Below are positions 56,101 to 64,000 of a DNA stretch of 64,000 nt, piece after piece. Source of the DNA: Onthophagus taurus (Eukaryota; Arthropoda; Insecta; Coleoptera; Scarabaeidae). The notes under the pieces were generated by a model. It ran no database searches and was not told the DNA's origin. It was given only the letters and a program-made list of their open reading frames with translations. Location: positions 1,555,001 to 1,619,000 of the forward strand of contig NC_091972.1 of assembly GCF_036711975.1 (NCBI RefSeq). Direction: 5' to 3'. A program made the position numbers and the translations under genes. Every line of letters starts with the position of its first letter. Position 1 is the stretch's first letter.

Positions 56101-59100
56101 AAAAATTAAGATGAATAGTCTTAATATACATCGGGTCGCAAATGCCTCTTTAACGAGATATAGCGCGTCAAAGTTTCTTTAAAATTAAACATTATCTGCA
56201 ATAAAAAGCTCTTTTTTTAAAATATTGTCTACGTCATCACTAATTTTGTCAAACGGGCAGTATTTTCGTGTAAAGTGATCAATTATCTATCAATTGGTCT
56301 CTTACAAAACTTTGATCAAAACAATAGTTTTTAAGAAAAACACGTTTGTAGAAAATTTGTTAATCCAATCAAAAACTGTTGCTGTTTTACTTTACACGAA
56401 AATACTACGTTTGACAAAATTAGCAGTGGCGCTGAAAATATTTTTAAAAAAGGGCTTTTTATTGCAGATAATGTTTAATTTAAAAGAAACTTTGACGCGC
56501 TATATCTCGTTAAGGAGGCATTTGCGACCTCATATATATTAAGACTTTTCATCTTAATTTTTCATGTATTATCTACTCTAGAAGTCTGTCAGCGGTTTTT
56601 TTAAATCACCCTGTATAAACAGGCATAGTGAGTCGCAAAAGACATAAACCGCCGTGTAACGATGAAAATGTGCGCTATTCTCAACATATTCGTGAAAGAA
56701 CCTTCTAAAGTTTATCGCTGTTATTTAGAAACAATCTATAAAAAGGGGGGCAACATAAAATCCTTAGGGCATCGACACATTTTGTTTTCCTACCAAAAAC
56801 GTTATAAGACTTTGTAAAGGCGAGTTAAAGTTAAAACGTTAGAGTTAATATTTAAAATAAAATTTAACCTCATCGTTTTTCTTTATTTCATTTTCATCAT
56901 AACTCATTTAAATAACAAGAATTAATTATTTTTCTTATTTGAGCATTGCTTAATCATCTCTCAGTTTTCATTTTTATACTCATATGTACATAAACGCCGT
57001 ATTATCGTGAATCTAATTCGTATCCCCTAAAATTTTAAATGCAAAACACTCGAGTATATAAATAGCATACGAATTAGATTCACGAAAATATTAATTTTGG
57101 AAATTTTATTTTCAACTTGAATCGATTGGAATTATATTTGATTCTTTATCGATTTATCGCTTTTAACTTTATCATTTTTAAAATTTTTTACATCGTTCAT
57201 TTTATTTTCTTTCTGTTTTATATTTGCTACTGCTGTTTTATATTACTGCTGATTTTACTTACTGCATGAAGGAACTTTAAGCAGAATGGGTTCGCTGCGA
57301 CGAGTTTACAGTAATTGTGGATGTAAGTTTTTTTTTTATTTTGCAGTTTTATGTACATAAACACTATTTTTGATTGGCTTTTTATTTTTCTATTTCAATC
57401 ATCTATCTACTAAGTTTATACTTCTATTTATTTCTTCGATAACCTTTATCGAATTCCAATTTATAGCGGGTGCTGTTGACGAAGAAAGTTTTTTGAAATT
57501 GTTCGAGGATGTTTCTCCAGTTCAACTCTTTTCACAGCGAGAAGTCGTTGATCACATGAAAGGCATTGCTGAAACGATTTCTGACGTAAATAAAGACTGG
57601 AATAAACGAGTGGAAGCGGTGTGTTAATACATTTTTTTATTTTAATCAATTTCTATTTAATTTTGTGTTTAGTTGAGGAAAGTTCGAGCGATTATTATAG
57701 CAGGTGGCACGAATTTTAGCGAGTTCCACACCTATATAAAACAAATGGAACATTCTCTTCAAGACTCGTGTAAAGATTTACGATCGCAAGTTGTTAGGGA
57801 AGCTTGTATAACCATAGCTTATTTAGCCAAGACTTTAACGAATAAATTTGAACGTACCGCAGAGTATGTTCTTAGTACTGTAATAAATTTAATACAAAAT
57901 TCGGCAAAGGTGACAACACAAATATTTTTAACTTATATATTTTATGATATATCTTAAATTTTAAGATTATGGCAACATCTGGCTTAACTTGTGTAAAATT
58001 TATAATCCAATATTGTCAAAGTCCCAGATTAATACCAATTATAACATCAAATTTGGCTACATCAAAAAGTAAAGAAATTAGACGAAGTTGTTGCGAATTT
58101 TTGGAACAGATGTTGATGCAATGGCCGACGCATCCTTTAGAGAAGCATATCGCCATCTTGCAGGACGCTGTCAAAAAGGGAATAGCAGACGCTGATTCTG
58201 ATGCTAGAGTTAGCTCCAGGAAGTAAGTAATTAAAGCTACTAATTAAATTGATTAAAAAAAAACGTTAAAATTATAGAGCGTTCCGTGGATTTAAGGAGC
58301 ACTTTCCAGACCAAGCGGAGGCACTGCTACAATCGTTAGAACCGAGCTATCGGCGAGCCCTTCAAGGGGAATTATGCTTATCGTCGAGTTCTTCGAGTGG
58401 TAGCCTTGCTCAAACTGGTTCTGCATATAAAACATCGTCGAGACAACAATATAGGCCACCAACAACTCAGAGTACAACCGGTAATTATTATTTTCTTTTT
58501 AATTTTTGTTTAATAAAGGTGAAAAAACATTAACAGAAAATATGAGAGGCAAACAAAAAAAAATTAAAACTTTTATATTAGGCTTAAGAAAACTAAATTA
58601 CTATGGTTCTTGTTTGATTGCTAACGCGATGACAGGAAGTACAGAAAATCTTTTCGGGGGTTTACAAAGAGCCCCATCACTACCGAGGAGTTACAGACAA
58701 CGTAGTGGAATCCCAGTTTTGAGTAGTACGTAACAGTACACGTAAACGTATCACAATTTTGAATCTACAAATATCACATTTTGCTTTTTCAATCTGTTTT
58801 TATTTTTACCTAAAGCTTTTTACCACAACCAAAACCATGGAAACCTTTTTTATTAAGTAAAACTTTTATTTTAATATAATGCATATAATGAGGGCTACTC
58901 CTGAGTGAATAATAGCTCATTATATGTGAGTCAAATACTATACTTTGCCCACGACTACTGGTGAAATTGATTCTATAAATTTATTTTTTTAAATGAAGTT
59001 TAAACGTCAATGTGACACAAATTCAATGTTACCAACTGTAACTAACTTCACAACAATTTGTCAAAATTAAATGTCAATTTTATGCAACGTCATTTTTTTT

Positions 59101-62100
59101 ACAAAAATTAATTAATTTATGCTTAAATCATACGAAAAAAAGGAATTTGTTTACGTTTTTTTAATATCAAACCTTTAGAAAGTCCTAAGGAATGAAATTA
59201 AATTGGCGTTTTTTGAAATTTTGACGTTTCAAATAATTGTTATTATAAAAAGTTTTAATTGTTATTCAGCGCTAAGTTGTATATTTTTAAGTTTCGGGTT
59301 TAGCTCTGTGTCTTCAGACGCTGAATGTTAGGTAAGGTTAGTTTTGTTTACAAACATTAATTATACCATGAAGTATTCTTTGGAAATTAGTAATGGCAAT
59401 TATAGCGTGAAGTTTTCTTTTGTAATGTCAATTATAGCGTGAAGGAATGTTCGGTAAGGTTAGTTTTGTTTACAAACATTAATTATACCTTGAAGTTTTC
59501 TTTGGCAATTTGTAATGGCAATTATAGCGTGAAGTTTTCTTTTGTAATGTCAATTATAGCGTGAAGGAATGTGAGCTAAGGTTAGTTTTGTTTACAAACA
59601 TTAATTATACCATGAAGTATTCTTTGGAAATTAGTAATGGCAATTATAGCGTGAAGTTTTCTTTTGTAATGTCAATTATAGCGTGAAGGAATGTGAGGTA
59701 AGGTTAGTTTTGTTTACAAACATTAATTATACCATGAAGTTTTCTTTGGCAATTAGTAATGGCAATTATAGCGTGAAGTTTTCTTTTGTAATGTCAATTA
59801 TAGCGTGAAGGAATGTGAGGTAAGGTTAGTTTTGTTTACAAACATTAATTATACCATGAAGTTTTCTTTGGCAATTAGTAATGGCAATTATAACGTGAAG
59901 TTTTCGTTTGTAATGTCAATTATAGCGTGAAGGAATGTTAGGTAAGGTTAGTTTTGTTTACAAACATTAATTATACCATGAAGTATTCTTTGGCAATTAG
60001 TAATGGCAATTATAGCGTGAAGTTTTCTTTTGTAATGTCAATTATAGCGTGAAGGAATGTTAGGTAAGGTTAGTTTTGTTTACAAACATGAATTATACCT
60101 TGAAGTTTTCTTTGGCAATTATACTTTTTTTTTTTAAACCAGGAGGAGTATTTTAAATTTGTCACCAGATTGACCTTACACGTGAATGGTTGAATGCGAG
60201 GAAGGTTCACACACAGGCAATTTTGAATTTGAAGGTTAGGTTATTGACAATTCGACAGTTTCGTGTCATTATTGTAAATTTTGTGTTCTTAAACCCTTCT
60301 TTATTATATTTTGAAATAAATACACTCATAACTTCAATGTTAATTTATATGTTTAGTGTTGACGATAACAAACGAAAATAAATACAATAATAAGTAAATA
60401 AATAAATAATAATAATTATTAATTTAAATTTACCGCCAAAATATCTAGTGATATTTTCTGGTGATTTTTCCTAGTGTAAATCTGACTTTCGCGTTTACTC
60501 CTCCTGGTTTAAAAACAGAGTATAGTCTGTCCTGTGAATAATGATTATTCGCCGATATTATTCACTCCGTGAAAAATGACTAACCTTTTGTTTTAGAAAA
60601 CTCATTTATAAGCTATATATTATAAGGTATATTATTATATGAGCATATAATGAGGGCTATTATTCACTAAGGTTAAGTTTAATAAGCATAATTAACCTGA
60701 TTTATATGTGAGTAGAATACTATACTTTGTCCACGACTATTGAAATTGATTCTATAAATTTATTTTTAAATACATTTTTGAACAAAGTTTAAACGTCAAT
60801 GTGACACAAATTCAATGTTACCAACTGTAACCAACTTCACAACAATTTGTCAAAATTAAGTGTCAATTTTATAAAACGTCGTTTTTTTTACGAAAATTAA
60901 TTAATTTATGCTAAATCATACGTAAAAGGAATTTATCTAATTCCGTTATGAAAATTAAATTTTACATGTCTATCTGACGTTTTGTAACGTCACTTTTTTT
61001 TATAACTAGTGATGTAATGATTTCAACCTAACTACAAATTGATAAATTGACATCTGTCACTAATAGAATAAGTCAAGTTTTGAACAAAAATTGCTTTGTC
61101 AATGGAATTAAGATAAAATTTTGTACTTAACACGTTATGAAACGGCTAATTTTGTATAACTCACGTAATTTGAGTAATTTAACAAAATTTTTGAATGAAC
61201 TTTAAACGTCAATGTGACACAAATTCAATGTTACTAACTGTAACCAACTTCACAACAATTTGTCAAAATTAAATGTCAATTTTATAAAACGTCGTTTTTT
61301 TACGAAAATTAATTAATTTATGCTTAAATCATACGAAAAAAGGAATTCGTTTAGGTTTTTTTAATGTCAAACGTTTAGAAACTAAAAAATTGAATTAAAT
61401 TGACGTTTTTTGAAATTTTAACGTCTCAAATACTTATTATTAGTCTGTCAAGTTGGTTAACCGTGAATAATGATTATTATTCACCGCTATTATTCACTCC
61501 ATGAAAAATGACTACCCTTTTGTTTTAGAAAACTCGTTCATAAGGTATATATTATAAGGTAGTCGTGGACAAATTAATTTAGTAAGTAATTAGTAATTAA
61601 TTTAGTAATTTAGTAACCATAGTTACGAAACTACTGTGCAGTTGCACTGTCCCACATAAAATGCAACATAGCTTAATAGTACAGGCATTAGGTAGTTTTG
61701 CAAAGGAAAAGTTTTGCTGAGAAAAAGGTGAGTGAAAAAGGTCTTGTGTTAGTTCTAGTTTTAGTGCAATAAAAATATGCCACAAGTGATATCTTATACT
61801 AACTAGTGCTACCTACCACTGTCACTAGCACTAACATTAGACCTAGAACTAGAAACATTCAGATATGTTGCATTTTATGTGGGACAAAAAGTAAATAGGT
61901 ACGCCCTGGTTTCTATGAAAATATATGTTATTTCAACTCGTTTGCTTCTTTATCCCCATTTAAAATCATTTGTATTTGTCACACAGCTACTTCTTTGACG
62001 TTGTTGTGACTACATCATGATGCTTTATTGGAATTAATTTTAGAAATTGATTTAAATTTTTAGATGTTGGAAAACGTGGCGTCAGAAGCAACTCTGCTAT

Positions 62101-62189
62101 TGACTTGCAGGCAGCGCAAAGAGCGAAGGCTCGAGCTCAATACGCTGCGATAGCAAGAAATAAGGTTACATCGGGGACGGCTAGTTTAC
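44442..62189 (+). CDS. chb: CLASP (chromosome bows/orbit/mast), 5' half; continues past the window
   Basis: Ten exons join in phase: 44442-44633, 48267-48544, 48603-48859, 48914-49051, 57467-57618, 57673-57909, 57966-58222, 58278-58480, 58636-58725 and 62064-62189. TOG1 is exons 1-3 (KDLDGFLPLLSKADTKFRQQ, YLVDRLGHDFRPYLQ, VRDTAFSTMVDLYKHVGD). TOG2 is exons 5-8 (NKRVEA, LRKVRAIIIAGG, REACITIAYLAKTL). A Ser/Arg-rich linker follows with an SxIP-type EB1-binding motif (RSGIPVLSS). CLASP stabilises microtubule plus ends and kinetochore attachments. Introns 1 (3.6 kb), 4 (8.4 kb) and 9 (3.3 kb) are repeat-rich or long; the others are about 50 bp. The exon after 62189 lies outside the window. Confidence 0.95.
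44634..48266. other. CLASP intron 1
   Basis: 3.6 kb with no coding region or clear transposon end. Near 44870-44950 the motif GCAATGTTG and its inverse recur several times, but without a clean unit. First introns of this length often carry regulatory sequence; nothing specific is visible. Confidence 0.45.
49215..49537 (-). pseudogene. LINE reverse transcriptase, C-terminal part (left of an insertion)
   Basis: On the minus strand: VNRSILTYGSELWILTEKDK near 49480-49525, then in 49303-49485 RRDRVRNQEVRKEVGVENIL and LSWWGHLVRL. These are the consecutive tail motifs of an endonuclease/reverse transcriptase LINE. The upstream part of the same open frame lies at 55427-55670, across the 5.9-kb element. 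Orientation is opposite to CLASP. Confidence 0.78.
49672..49782. repeat. 44-bp tandem repeat, 2.5 copies
   Basis: TCACGTATTTTTACGTTTTTATATTGTC-type units start at 49672, 49716 and 49760. Each contains the small palindrome ACGTATTTTTACGT. It lies inside the left arm of the 49538-55426 element and is missing from the right arm. Confidence 0.75.
50020..50169. repeat. Likely jockey 3' end and AT microsatellite
   Basis: ATTTATTTATTTGTAATC at about 50022 is, on the minus strand, an A-rich 3' tail of the type seen on jockey-clade LINEs. It is followed by ATAATAATA runs and about 14 AT dinucleotides (50133-50169) into which the next element inserted. Confidence 0.5.
50170..52700 (+). mobile_element. 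Tc1/mariner-related transposon with long inverted repeats, 2531 bp
   Basis: Ends CAGGGTGTCCCACCTAAGTT and its inverse with TA on both sides; arms run about 600 bp (50170-50770 against about 52100-52700). An inner AAATGGAACAGCCTGTAT, an inverted echo of the terminus, lies about 170 bp from each end. The centre encodes a decayed DUF4817/DDE transposase. The left flank is an AT microsatellite. Confidence 0.9.
50989..51948 (+). pseudogene. DUF4817/DDE transposase, about 320 codons, several lesions
   Basis: Begins MSLTRKELIDMVF at 50989. Helix-turn-helix traces follow (RRHPNKRAFL, LAVQENAESSVREISRW). The first catalytic Asp is in QVMFSDEATFHKNG, the second in WFQLDGAPPHNTAQ, the third position in WPPRSPDLTTCDFFLWG, ending EQNGQHFEHLMQ. 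At least one deletion after SSVHRI, three or more frameshifts and an in-frame stop before MWFQLDG disable it. Confidence 0.87.
52850..53550 (-). pseudogene. Jockey-clade LINE reverse transcriptase, C-terminal remnant
   Basis: The minus strand reads, with shifts, AIYTDYSKAFDRIDHGILL, then GSHLGPLFFLLYINDIH, FLLYADDSKIF with the catalytic YADD, and in the open frame 52854-53144 LGVIFDSKLSFSAHIDYI. The order and motifs are those of jockey/CR1-type reverse transcriptases. It continues toward 50020 as 3' sequence, with the 50170-52700 transposon inserted into it. Confidence 0.85.
53557..55148. mobile_element. Foldback element with about 190-bp arms and inner palindromes
   Basis: TGTGTTCTTAATG at 53557 pairs with CATTAAGAACACA ending at 55148; the arms share TTTTCGATATTCCATA and TTTCGCGGAAAATCGCGG. 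Inside, 53746-53985 is a second palindrome (AAGAGCGATTTAATGGAATT and inverse), and GAGCTCCACAG (about 53993) faces CTGTGGGGAGCTC (about 54957), so two further units are nested or fused. A THAP-like exon lies at 54592-54665. Confidence 0.7.
54592..54665 (-). CDS. Isolated THAP-like zinc-finger first exon
   Basis: Starting from an ATG at 54663-54665, 74 bp encode MFCIVCGCSEDEVGKLFCFP and five more residues (KNKDR, with the last codon split), followed by a strong donor, CAG then GTTAGT. The spacing C-x2-C, then F-x-FP, is the opening of THAP and THAP-like domains. No second exon with the remaining CxxH part is visible within the element. It may be the 5' exon of a transposon gene or captured host exon. 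Function unproven; the match is short. Confidence 0.4.
55427..55670 (-). pseudogene. LINE reverse transcriptase, upstream part (right of the insertion)
   Basis: On the minus strand: VDETTLNEVLKEYGMKINRK (near 55580-55660), then KMMTIEGRQVF, which is the thumb-side region following the YADD box in insect LINEs. The frame continues across the 49538-55426 element into 49537. Degenerate. Confidence 0.72.
55671..56050. other. CLASP intron 4, unassigned
   Basis: AT-rich sequence with no recognised ends or open frames. Confidence 0.4.
56051..56613. mobile_element. MITE, 563 bp, TA-flanked, arms about 230 bp
   Basis: Ends CAGGGTGATTCAAAAAACC and its inverse, with TA on both sides. The arms match through ATGAAAAATTAAGATGAA and GCGCTATATCTCGTTAA. 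Little unique sequence remains between the arms. The terminal CAGGGTG is shared with the larger Tc1/mariner-related elements in this window. Confidence 0.85.
56614..57466. other. End of CLASP intron 4
   Basis: Mostly AT-rich. It contains a 19-bp inverted repeat, TCGTGAATCTAATTCGTAT at 57005-57023 and its inverse at 57067-57085. It also holds a stretch (57267-57330) with donor-like sites that could hide a small alternative CLASP exon, which I cannot prove. Confidence 0.45.
58870..59225 (+). repeat. Interspersed repeat, copy in CLASP intron 9
   Basis: Same unclassified family as 5650-5990, which is in the opposite orientation. Contains GCATATAATGAGGGCTAC, AATTCAATGTTACCAACTGT and ATTAATTTATGCTTAAATCA. 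Confidence 0.65.
59331..60120 (+). repeat. 122-bp minisatellite, 6 full copies plus a partial one
   Basis: Units begin GGTAAGGTTAGTTTTGTTTA at 59331, 59453, 59575, 59697, 59819, 59941 and 60063, a constant 122-bp period. Copies differ by a few bases (for example ACCATGAAGTATTC or ACCTTGAAGTTTTC). Each unit has an internal duplication around AATTATAGCGTGAAG. It lies in CLASP intron 9. Confidence 0.95.
60131..60515. mobile_element. Small element with 20-bp perfect inverted repeats
   Basis: TTTTTAAACCAGGAGGAGTA at 60131-60150 and its exact inverse at 60496-60515. The interior is AT-rich with no real gene. No convincing target duplication was found, so the class is open. Confidence 0.6.
60530..61600 (+). 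repeat. Two further copies of the 5.7-kb/58.9-kb interspersed repeat
   Basis: Cores at 60640-60960 and 61190-61440. Each is joined to the same side segment, GAATAATGATTATT then GAAAAATGACTA and TTGTTTTAGAAAACTC (60535-60640 and 61465-61560), which suggests a longer family unit or a local duplication. Confidence 0.65.
61740..61925. repeat. CTAG-family copy with the shared GTGGGACAA segment
   Basis: GTTAGTTCTAGTTTTAGTGC at 61748 and TTAGACCTAGAACTAGAAAC at 61836 frame it; the segment 61862-61925 repeats 11775-11835. Confidence 0.65.
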
Positions 62190-62665
62190 GTAAGTTTATT
62201 TTAAAGAGTTATTTTAAAATTTTAGAAAATTGTTAGCAACATTTTAGTGTTATTAAATAAAAAGAAATTTCATAAAAACAACTTTATATAATCCAGCGAG
62301 AACTTGAACACGAATATTGTAATTATTCGTTTTCTGGGGGAGTAAACCTTTGACGTTTCCCAATATTACTATATGACTATCAAACGTTTGTATGTATGGA
62401 AATTTAGCACCCAATTCTTATTTTATTAGTATTTTAATTTCAATTGCTGACAATTTTCTAATTCTAATCATTTATTTTCAGTCACCATAACTGTACAAGG
62501 CATGATGAAATCTATGATATCAATATTTTCACTTTGTGATTTACCAGTAACCAAGCACCATTATTATTAACTTACAAAAGAATATTGTTTTCAATGTAAT
62601 ATTGGTTAATTTTGACATGACTTAAAATTTTTTTGAACTATGATGAGTAGGAAGGCTTTCATGGC
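62190..62665. other. CLASP intron 10, unassigned
   Basis: No open frame, exon with CLASP similarity, or repeat ends seen. Confidence 0.4.
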
Positions 62666-62669
62666 TGGT

Positions 62670-63425
62670 GTTAATTAAACTAAAACTATCACTAGAACTA
62701 GAAATTTTCGGGTTAAGCCGTCTTTTGAGAAAATGTTTGACGTTTTGGATTCCATGTTGCAAATTTTTTCAGAAACAATTTCGAAGTGAATGTTAGTTCT
62801 AGTCTTTAGGTTCTTAGTCTTTAGTGACTGTTAGTTCTAGCCGTCTTTAGAGACGTGCTACTCATCAGCATCTAAGTTCTAGTGACAGTGCAAGTGTAAA
62901 ACTAGAACTAACACTAGACCTAGAACTAGAATCATTTGGGTTTAGCCGTCTTTAGCGACGTGTGGCTAAACCCGAATGATTCTAGTTCTTGGTCTAGCAT
63001 TGCACAATAATTAAAACTAGAACTAACACTAACACTAATGTTTCTAGTTCTAGGTCTAGTGTTAGTTCTAGTTTTATACTAGCACTATTACTATGTAGAA
63101 CTAACACTATACCTAGAACTAGAATCATTCGGGTTTAGCCGTCTTTAGAGACGTGCCGCTAAACCCAAATGATTCTAGTTGTAGGTATAATGTTAGTTCT
63201 AGTGACAGTGAGAGTGTAAAACTAGAACTAACACTATATCTAGAACTAGAATCATTCGGGTTTAGCCGCACGTCTCTAAAGACGGCTAAACCCAAATGTT
63301 TCTAGTTCTAGGTATAGTGTTAGTTCTACATAATAACAGTGCTAGCAAACCCGAAAGTTTCTAGTTCTAGGTGTAGTGTTAGTTCTAGTGATAGTGCTAG
63401 TGTTAGTTCTAGTTTTAGTTTAATG
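62670..63425. repeat. Largest CTAG-family block, at least five palindromic units
   Basis: Alternating units of CTAGAACTAACACTAGACC and inverse, with centres TCGGGTTTAGCCGTCTTTAG and inverse. Units are about 100-130 bp and vary in linker. In CLASP intron 10. Confidence 0.78.
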
Positions 63426-63532
63426 TAATAATCGTATTTACATAATCAAACAAAATACTTTATCGTTTAGTTTTAAGAAATATTTCTCAAAAGTGAGTAC
63501 TTAATAAGATTTCAAAATTAATTAATAATATA

Positions 63533-64000
63533 CCGGGTGTAACAGGATCATGGTGCACCCCCCGTATGTCCTTTAGTTTTGTAGATAATTGATTCAAATT
63601 TGGGACATCCTATACATATGATAAGAGACACTTTTAAAATTAATCTTTTTTTCAATTCCGATTTTTCCGGAAGTGACACTAACTTTAGATTTTTAAATGG
63701 AACATCCTGTAGATTATTACATTTTTGAAATCTGAATAATTTTCTGAATCCAATGGTACCACATAAGTGACATTTCAAACGTCAATATTTTTTAGAATTT
63801 AATTTTTAAATTTCCTAATTTTCTAATTAACCCGTGTAATGCTAGAAAAATGTAAATTCCGTCATTTTGATGAACTTTATTTGCACATAAATCACGTAAT
63901 TTGGTATTTTTGGCGGAATTTAGATTTTTCTAGCATTAGACGAGTTAATTAGAATAAAACGGAACTCTCATGGCACACTTAAATGGAAAATTAAACATTA
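63533..64000. mobile_element. Left part of another long-TIR Tc1/mariner-related element
   Basis: After TA, CGGGTGTAACAGG opens an arm with TTTCCGGAAGTGAC and AAATGGAACATCCTGTAG about 160 bp inside, the same layout as in the elements at 30833, 35153 and 50170. The right end lies outside the window, so the identification is partial. Confidence 0.6.

Noticed and set aside
56294-56542. 82-aa plus-strand open frame
   Set aside because: It lies across the arms of the MITE 56051-56613 and is a by-product of the inverted repeat.

Overview
The window looks like a piece of an AT-rich insect nuclear genome, probably a beetle. The insect assignment rests on short introns with clean GT/AG ends, on protein families typical of insects, and on a dense load of Tc1/mariner, hAT, P-like and LINE copies. 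The species is not identifiable from sequence alone. I rebuilt eight host genes exon by exon: PHAF1 (2875-9790, minus), METTL4 (19335-20568, minus), PIGK (20745-21913, plus), two galectins (26289-28136 minus and 29042-30295 plus), a cytosolic 5'-nucleotidase-family phosphoesterase (37307-39974, plus), SYS1 (43005-43591, minus) and the 5' half of CLASP/chromosome bows (44442-62189, plus, running off the window).

Layout. 1-2.2 kb: a palindromic CTAG-rich repeat split by a P-element-like insertion. 2.9-9.8 kb: PHAF1, whose third intron holds remnants of three hAT transposons, one nested inside another. 10.3-19.1 kb: CTAG repeats, an RTE-like LINE tail, a 6.2-kb hAT carrying a Tc4/Tc5-like transposon with about 990-bp terminal inverted repeats and an intact 529-aa transposase, then small MITEs. 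19.3-21.9 kb: METTL4 and PIGK in a head-to-head pair 176 bp apart. 21.7-27.6 kb: a tandem triplication of the PIGK last exon plus the galectin tail exons. 28-30.6 kb: two divergent paralogous galectins. 30.8-36.6 kb: two foldback Tc1/mariner relatives, a LINE tail and a TTAA-flanked MITE. 37-40 kb: the nucleotidase. 40.3-42.3 kb: nested foldback elements. 43-64 kb: SYS1 and CLASP divergently arranged, with CLASP introns full of nested repeats, including a 5.9-kb foldback element inside a LINE, a 122-bp minisatellite and more CTAG repeats.

The host genes do not form a pathway: they cover autophagy (PHAF1), nucleic-acid methylation (METTL4), GPI anchoring in the ER (PIGK), glycan binding (galectins), nucleotide or sugar phosphate hydrolysis, Golgi trafficking (SYS1) and microtubule plus-end stabilisation (CLASP). 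The most unusual structures are the PIGK/galectin partial triplication, the long-TIR Tc4/Tc5-like element, and the dated nests of transposons whose target duplications can be read directly. I found no convincing new defence or enzymatic system.
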